Positions 60,335 through 64,000 of a stretch of 64,000 nt of DNA are shown piece by piece (position 1 is the first letter of the stretch; the number at the start of each line of letters is the position of its first letter). The DNA is taken from contig NZ_JAEMHM010000007.1 in NCBI RefSeq assembly GCF_016458275.1, positions 1 through 64,000 on the forward strand, written 5' to 3'. The notes under the pieces are model-generated. The model ran no database searches. It was not told the origin of the DNA and saw only the letters and a list, made by a program, of their open reading frames with translations. The position numbers were made by a program, and so were the translations under genes. This stretch comes from Geomesophilobacter sediminis. Its GTDB lineage: Bacteria; Desulfobacterota; Desulfuromonadia; Geobacterales; Geobacteraceae.

Positions 60335-61882
60335 TCACTCTCCCGCTTCGGACGGGGTCCCCTGGATCGCGAGCTTCAGGTCGAAGGCGAGCTCCAGAAG
60401 GTCCCCCTTGGTCCGTGCCCCAAAAAGCTCGACGGAGATGTCGTCATGCCCCACCAGACGCAGGTGCAGCGTCGTGCCGTCGAGCCGGCAGTCGACCGCC
60501 TCGACGACGCCGTTGCGGCGCCGGTCCAGACCGTCGCAGATCCGGACGATCCCCCCCAGCCGGCTCACCAGGAGGCGGTCTTCGGGGGAGAGCCGCATGA
60601 ACTCTTCGTGTTTTTTCTTGGGAAGCGCCTTGCGGTGATACCGTGCAATGTTGGCGATCAGCTCGCGCTCCCGGGGCGTGAATCCGAACAGGTCGGCATG
60701 CCGAATGAGGTGGTAGGAGTGTTTGTGATGGCTGGAATAATTGATGAAATAGCCCACGTCGTGCATGAGCGACGCCGCTTCGAGGAGGCGTTTCTCCCGG
60801 TCTCCCATCTTGTAGCGGTTGGCGAGGGACTGGAAGATCTCTAAGGCCAGTTTTGCCACGTGCAGGCAGTGCTCCTCGTCGAAATGGCAGGAGCGGGCGA
60901 ACTCCAGGATTGAACTGCGCCAGGTGCGCCGCTGCCGCTCCTGGGGCAGAAGCGCTTGCTTGCGCAGTCCTCGCAGGATCAGGCCTTCCCTGATGCCGCG
61001 CTCGTTCACCTTGAGCACGTTCACCTGAAAGAAATCCATCAGCTCGTCGACCACGGTGACTCCGGCGACGATGATGTCGGCCCGGTCCGGGTTCAGCCCC
61101 GGCGTGGCGCGGCGTTCCTTGTTGGTCTTGCGCACCAGCCCCGCCAGCAGGTGCACCACCTCGGAGCGTAGGAGTTCGTAGCCGTGAATGGAGTCGTAGC
61201 GCTCGCGGCGAAGCGCGGTGACCATCGCGGCGATCGAGGTGACCGTTCCGCCGGAGCCGATCAGGCACTGGAAGGAACCCCGCTCGTTGGCGTACTGTTC
61301 CTTCAGCTCGCGCCGGATGTATTTGCGCAGCTTCTTGTAATCGTCCGGGGGGACCGGGTCGCCTTTGAGGAAGGTCTCGGTGAGAAAGACGGCGCCGAGC
61401 TCCAGCGAGCGCATCTCTTCAACGTGGCTCCCCTGGGCGGTGATCAACTCCAGGCTGCCGCCGCCGATGTCGAAGATCAGGTGGCGCACCCCTTCCAGGT
61501 CGAAGTTGTGGAAGGCGCTCAGCGCGGCGAGCTCCGCTTCTTCCTCGCCGCTGATCACGTTGATCTCCAGCCCGACCTTTTCCTGGATTTCCTTGACGAA
61601 GGCGGCGCCGTTGGCCGCCTTGCGGACCGCGCTGGTGGCGACCGCGTCGATGGCGCGCACCTTGTAGCCGTCGATGATCTTCTTCTGCCGGGAAAGCGCC
61701 TCGATGGCGCGTTCGCACGCGGCGGGGGCAAGCTTCCCGGTCTGGTTCAGCCCCTCGCCGAGCCGAACCAGCACCTTCTCGTCGTCGAGGATCTTGTATT
61801 TACCGTTCGCATCGACCTGGACGATGATGCTCCGGATGGAGTTGGTCCCGATGTCGACTGCGGCGAATCTCCGATATTTCAC
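60335..61882 (-). CDS. Ppx/GppA-family exopolyphosphatase with HD-type C-terminal domain
   Basis: About 515 residues. An ASKHA-type phosphatase domain at the N-terminus contains AAVDIGTNSIRSIIVQV, VRHLIFDIGGGSLELI and IGSGGTVTSIAAMV. The C-terminal half holds an HD-like domain (HCLHVAKLALEIFQ and LMHDVGYFINYSSHHKHS). The family hydrolyses polyphosphate or pppGpp. The start is GTG overlapping the stop codon of the CHAD gene (GTGA), so translational coupling is likely. Linked to sixA, HhH and CHAD genes in one cluster. Confidence 0.92.
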   Translation of the reverse strand: MKYRRFAAVDIGTNSIRSIIVQVDANGKYKILDDEKVLVRLGEGLNQTGKLAPAACERAIEALSRQKKIIDGYKVRAIDAVATSAVRKAANGAAFVKEIQEKVGLEINVISGEEEAELAALSAFHNFDLEGVRHLIFDIGGGSLELITAQGSHVEEMRSLELGAVFLTETFLKGDPVPPDDYKKLRKYIRRELKEQYANERGSFQCLIGSGGTVTSIAAMVTALRRERYDSIHGYELLRSEVVHLLAGLVRKTNKERRATPGLNPDRADIIVAGVTVVDELMDFFQVNVLKVNERGIREGLILRGLRKQALLPQERQRRTWRSSILEFARSCHFDEEHCLHVAKLALEIFQSLANRYKMGDREKRLLEAASLMHDVGYFINYSSHHKHSYHLIRHADLFGFTPRERELIANIARYHRKALPKKKHEEFMRLSPEDRLLVSRLGGIVRICDGLDRRRNGVVEAVDCRLDGTTLHLRLVGHDDISVELFGARTKGDLLELAFDLKLAIQGTPSEAGE

Positions 61883-62766
61883 AGTGCTGCCCTCGCTTGT
61901 TCTCCGATGGATTTCAGGGGGGTCTCCTTGAGGAGCCGGCAAAATGCCGCGTGCAGCGCCTTGCGGCGTGCCGAAAGCACCTCCAGGAGTTGTTCCCGGC
62001 CGGCGGTCTCCGAAAGCCGCTCGCGCGCCAGGTCGGCAAAGACGTCCAGGTCGTGGAGTTTGCCCAAAAGGTCCTGGTAGCGTTTCAGCCCCTGGTGCAG
62101 CCGGGCAAAGTCGTCGCCGAGCAGCGGTTCCAGGATCTCCAGCCGGTAGCGGAGGTGCTTGACCGCGATCCGGAGCCGGTGCTGTGCCTCGGCCTGTTCT
62201 TCATGCTTTGCCTGGGGGATGAGTTCGCGCACGGCGAGTTCGCGGGCGCCGATCGCCCCCTCGGCGAAATTGGTTATCGGCTGGAAGGGGTCGACTTCGA
62301 CCGGACCGAAGATCTTCGGATGCCGGCGGAGGGCGCGAAACGCGGAGCGAAGCGGCGCCGGGTCGAGCGATCTGAGCTCGCGCCGGAGTTCCTTGCTCAC
62401 CGATTCGCGCTCCCGGGTCAGGGTGGCGATAAGCTGCTCCGTTTCCTCGCGGCACTCCCGGGTCTCCGCTTCGCTGAGCTCGGAGAACAGGATGATGGCT
62501 TCGTCGGTGTTGCGCATCGTGCCGAGGAGCTGGGTGAGGTGCTTTATCTTTTTGCCGAGCCGGGAGGCGTCTTTTCCGGGGAAGCAGGGGGCGAAGAGGG
62601 CGAGCCCCTCGCGCAGTCTCCGGGAGGCGACCCGGAAGTCGTGGATCTCGTCTACGCCGAAGGAGGCTCCGGCTTTGCGCCAGTGGGTGAAGAATTCTTT
62701 GCCTTGTCCGGTGAGGAGGGTTCCGGCTGCGATCCAGAGCGGAGTTGTTGCGGTGATGGATGCCAT
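61879..62766 (-). CDS. CHAD-domain protein
   Basis: A 295-residue protein. The CHAD domain is marked by HDFRVASRRLREGLALFAP, GTMRNTDEAIILFSEL and RLRIAVKHLRYRLEILEPL, with many conserved His and Arg residues that bind polyphosphate. It starts after a 126-bp gap with an R2 repeat from the HhH gene and overlaps the Ppx gene by four bases. A role in polyphosphate handling next to an exopolyphosphatase is well supported by context. Confidence 0.92.
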   Translation of the reverse strand: MASITATTPLWIAAGTLLTGQGKEFFTHWRKAGASFGVDEIHDFRVASRRLREGLALFAPCFPGKDASRLGKKIKHLTQLLGTMRNTDEAIILFSELSEAETRECREETEQLIATLTRERESVSKELRRELRSLDPAPLRSAFRALRRHPKIFGPVEVDPFQPITNFAEGAIGARELAVRELIPQAKHEEQAEAQHRLRIAVKHLRYRLEILEPLLGDDFARLHQGLKRYQDLLGKLHDLDVFADLARERLSETAGREQLLEVLSARRKALHAAFCRLLKETPLKSIGEQARAAL

Positions 62767-62814
62767 GATGGATTTCCGTTGTTCAGTTGTTTTTGCCAGC
62801 GTACTGCCAAACCT

Positions 62815-62858
62815 CAAAACCAAATCCCCCCCGGCCCCCCTTTGCCAAAGGGGGAAGG
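62815..62858. repeat. R2 palindromic repeat copy
   Basis: ACCAAATCCCCCCCGGCCCC and CCTTTGCCAAAGGGGGAAGG. It lies between the HhH and CHAD genes and may attenuate readthrough within the cluster. Confidence 0.85.
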
Positions 62859-62891
62859 TAGAATGGTGCCGGTTCCGGGATATCTACTCTG

Positions 62892-63413
62892 CTATTTCAG
62901 GGCTTTCAAAACGGCGCGGCGGGCCTTTTTCAGCCCCTTGCGGACCTTTTTCGCCGAGGCGTCCTCCAGCCCCTCGACCCGACGCTGCGCCTTGTCCAAT
63001 GCCTTGGCGGATCGCTTGCTCTTCTTGGGCGACCGGTCCTCGATCCGCTGCAGGGCATCGACCAGGCGGACCAGGTCGGAGGAGAGCTTCTTCTCGCATT
63101 TGGGGGAAAGCTGGTCACCGAGCCGGTTCCGGGTGCTTTCGGCCAGACCCTGCACCTGGTCCCTTACTTCGGTCAGTTTGCGGCGCACCGTCTCGGCTGC
63201 CGCGCCCGGTTCGTGGGCGTTTTCCGCCAGCTGCCCCGCCTGCTCGAGGATGGTCGCTATCGCACGCGGGTTGATCCCGCGGATCTTCTGCAGACCTTCT
63301 TCGCCGGCTTGGGCGACTTTGGCCGGGGAGTCGAGTCCAGCGTCGAAAAGGCGCTTGGCGAGGACTCTCCCGATCCCTTTGATTTCTTGCAGTTCCTTGA
63401 TCGTCTGCGGCAT
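62892..63413 (-). CDS. Helix-hairpin-helix, lysine-rich DNA-binding-like protein
   Basis: A 173-residue basic protein. Two helix-hairpin-helix motifs at the N-terminus (LQEIKGIGRVLAKRLFDAGL and LQKIRGINPRAIATILEQAG) are followed by helical coils and a Lys/Arg-rich tail (KKVRKGLKKARRAVLKAL). HhH units bind DNA non-specifically. The tail could bind polyphosphate or nucleic acid. It sits between sixA and the CHAD gene. Function unassigned. Confidence 0.82.
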   Translation of the reverse strand: MPQTIKELQEIKGIGRVLAKRLFDAGLDSPAKVAQAGEEGLQKIRGINPRAIATILEQAGQLAENAHEPGAAAETVRRKLTEVRDQVQGLAESTRNRLGDQLSPKCEKKLSSDLVRLVDALQRIEDRSPKKSKRSAKALDKAQRRVEGLEDASAKKVRKGLKKARRAVLKALK

Positions 63414-63440
63414 CGCTGCCCCTCCTGGAATGGATTTGTT

Positions 63441-63956
63441 TCAACCCTGCTGCAGGCGCTCGATCGCTTCGCCGCGCGCCGTGAACGCCTTCCCGCTGCC
63501 GGTGGTCAGGAACAGGAATTCGGCCGATTTCCCTTTCTTGTCCAGCTTGAGCGAGACCATCCCCCCCTTTTTGAGGCTGCAGGGGGAGGCGATCCCGAGA
63601 AGCGCGGCGGTCAGCCTGCCGAAGTCCGGCTCGTGCCCCACGATGACCAGCTCGGCAGCCTTGCCGTACCGCTTCAGCAGGGCGTCGATTCCCTCCGGGT
63701 CGAACCCCGAGGCGAGCTGCGCATCGAGGAGGATTTCCCCCTCGTATTTCAGCCGCTCGGCGAGGATGTCCGCAGTCTGGACCGCGCGCACCAGCGGGCT
63801 GGTGACAATGAGGTCCGGCTTCACCCCGAGCTTTCTGATCCGGCCGCAGGCCTTGCGGAAACGCACTCTTCCCGGGCCGGTCAGGTAGCGGTGCTCTTCT
63901 TCGATCGTTGGCGTCCGCTCCACTGCTTCGGCATGACGCAGTATATGAAGTATCAT
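63441..63956 (-). CDS. sixA: SixA-type phosphohistidine phosphatase
   Basis: A 171-residue histidine phosphatase family protein. ILHILRHAEA holds the catalytic Arg-His (R7, H8), TSPLVRAVQTADILAERL is the second conserved Arg region, and VIVGHEPDFGRL carries the second His. SixA dephosphorylates phosphohistidine in signalling proteins. GGAGG lies six bases before the ATG. It heads the sixA-HhH-CHAD-Ppx cluster on the minus strand. Confidence 0.93.
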   Translation of the reverse strand: MILHILRHAEAVERTPTIEEEHRYLTGPGRVRFRKACGRIRKLGVKPDLIVTSPLVRAVQTADILAERLKYEGEILLDAQLASGFDPEGIDALLKRYGKAAELVIVGHEPDFGRLTAALLGIASPCSLKKGGMVSLKLDKKGKSAEFLFLTTGSGKAFTARGEAIERLQQG

Positions 63957-64000
63957 GGTATGCCTCCGGCTGACAAAGGTTCATTTACTTTAACGGAAAA
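63957..64000. other. Upstream region of sixA at the window edge
   Basis: Only 44 bp remain. They contain the RBS of sixA and no other feature. Confidence 0.5.

Overview
The window looks like a chromosomal segment of a Geobacter-type bacterium (Desulfuromonadota, Geobacterales). Reasons are the tandem GEMM-I riboswitches of the kind known from Geobacter, c-type heme proteins, an adenosylcobalamin-dependent ribonucleotide reductase, large methyl-accepting chemotaxis proteins, high GC content in most genes, and intergenic regions full of short palindromic repeats. No rRNA, tRNA or CRISPR array was seen. Species-level placement is not possible from sequence reading alone.

Layout. 0-3 kb: a minisatellite, two consecutive GEMM-I riboswitches each with its own terminator, then an FN3/cytochrome c lipoprotein. 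3-10.7 kb: a LysR regulator divergent from a methyltransferase/hotdog thioesterase pair, a REC-PP2C phosphatase, a DUF3795 protein, a TMEM175-type channel and several small lipoproteins. 11-22 kb: a 162-bp tandem repeat, a multi-HAMP chemoreceptor, a monoheme cytochrome, a rhomboid protease, a GH13 amylase, a stand-alone FliG-like mini-protein, an FN3 protein and an MFS transporter. 23-28.3 kb: small accessory genes (DUF1697, HxlR, PAS-like, HicAB toxin-antitoxin, flavoprotein) and a PDZ lipoprotein-PadR-permease-prefix operon with a clear promoter/operator. 28.3-32.7 kb: a lower-GC accessory island with a DUF2971-TIR-DUF4238 operon, bracketed by direct copies of one palindromic repeat and by truncated genes. 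32.7-43.5 kb: secreted proteins, nrdJ, a GAF-GGDEF diguanylate cyclase with a beta-helix protein, and rph-rdgB. 43.9-54 kb: a giant kelch/dockerin-like secreted protein, a small lipoprotein, and a TPR-barrel/FecR/CHASE2-cyclase operon. 54.9-64 kb: a Cache chemoreceptor, a Cpx-like two-component system divergent from a Spy/CpxP protein, and a sixA-HhH-CHAD-Ppx cluster suggesting polyphosphate or phosphohistidine metabolism.

Genes that appear to act together are the Cpx-like pair with its periplasmic chaperone, the polyphosphate-type cluster, the DUF2971-TIR-DUF4238 operon (candidate anti-phage defence, with the TIR catalytic Trp-x3-Glu intact), HicAB, and the PadR operon. The intergenic DNA is unusually structured. 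At least seven dispersed repeat families occur. One is a roughly 103-bp tripartite palindromic element present five times, always 130-250 bp upstream of a start codon, with helical phasing that appears conserved. I regard that element and the TIR island as the two most interesting features.
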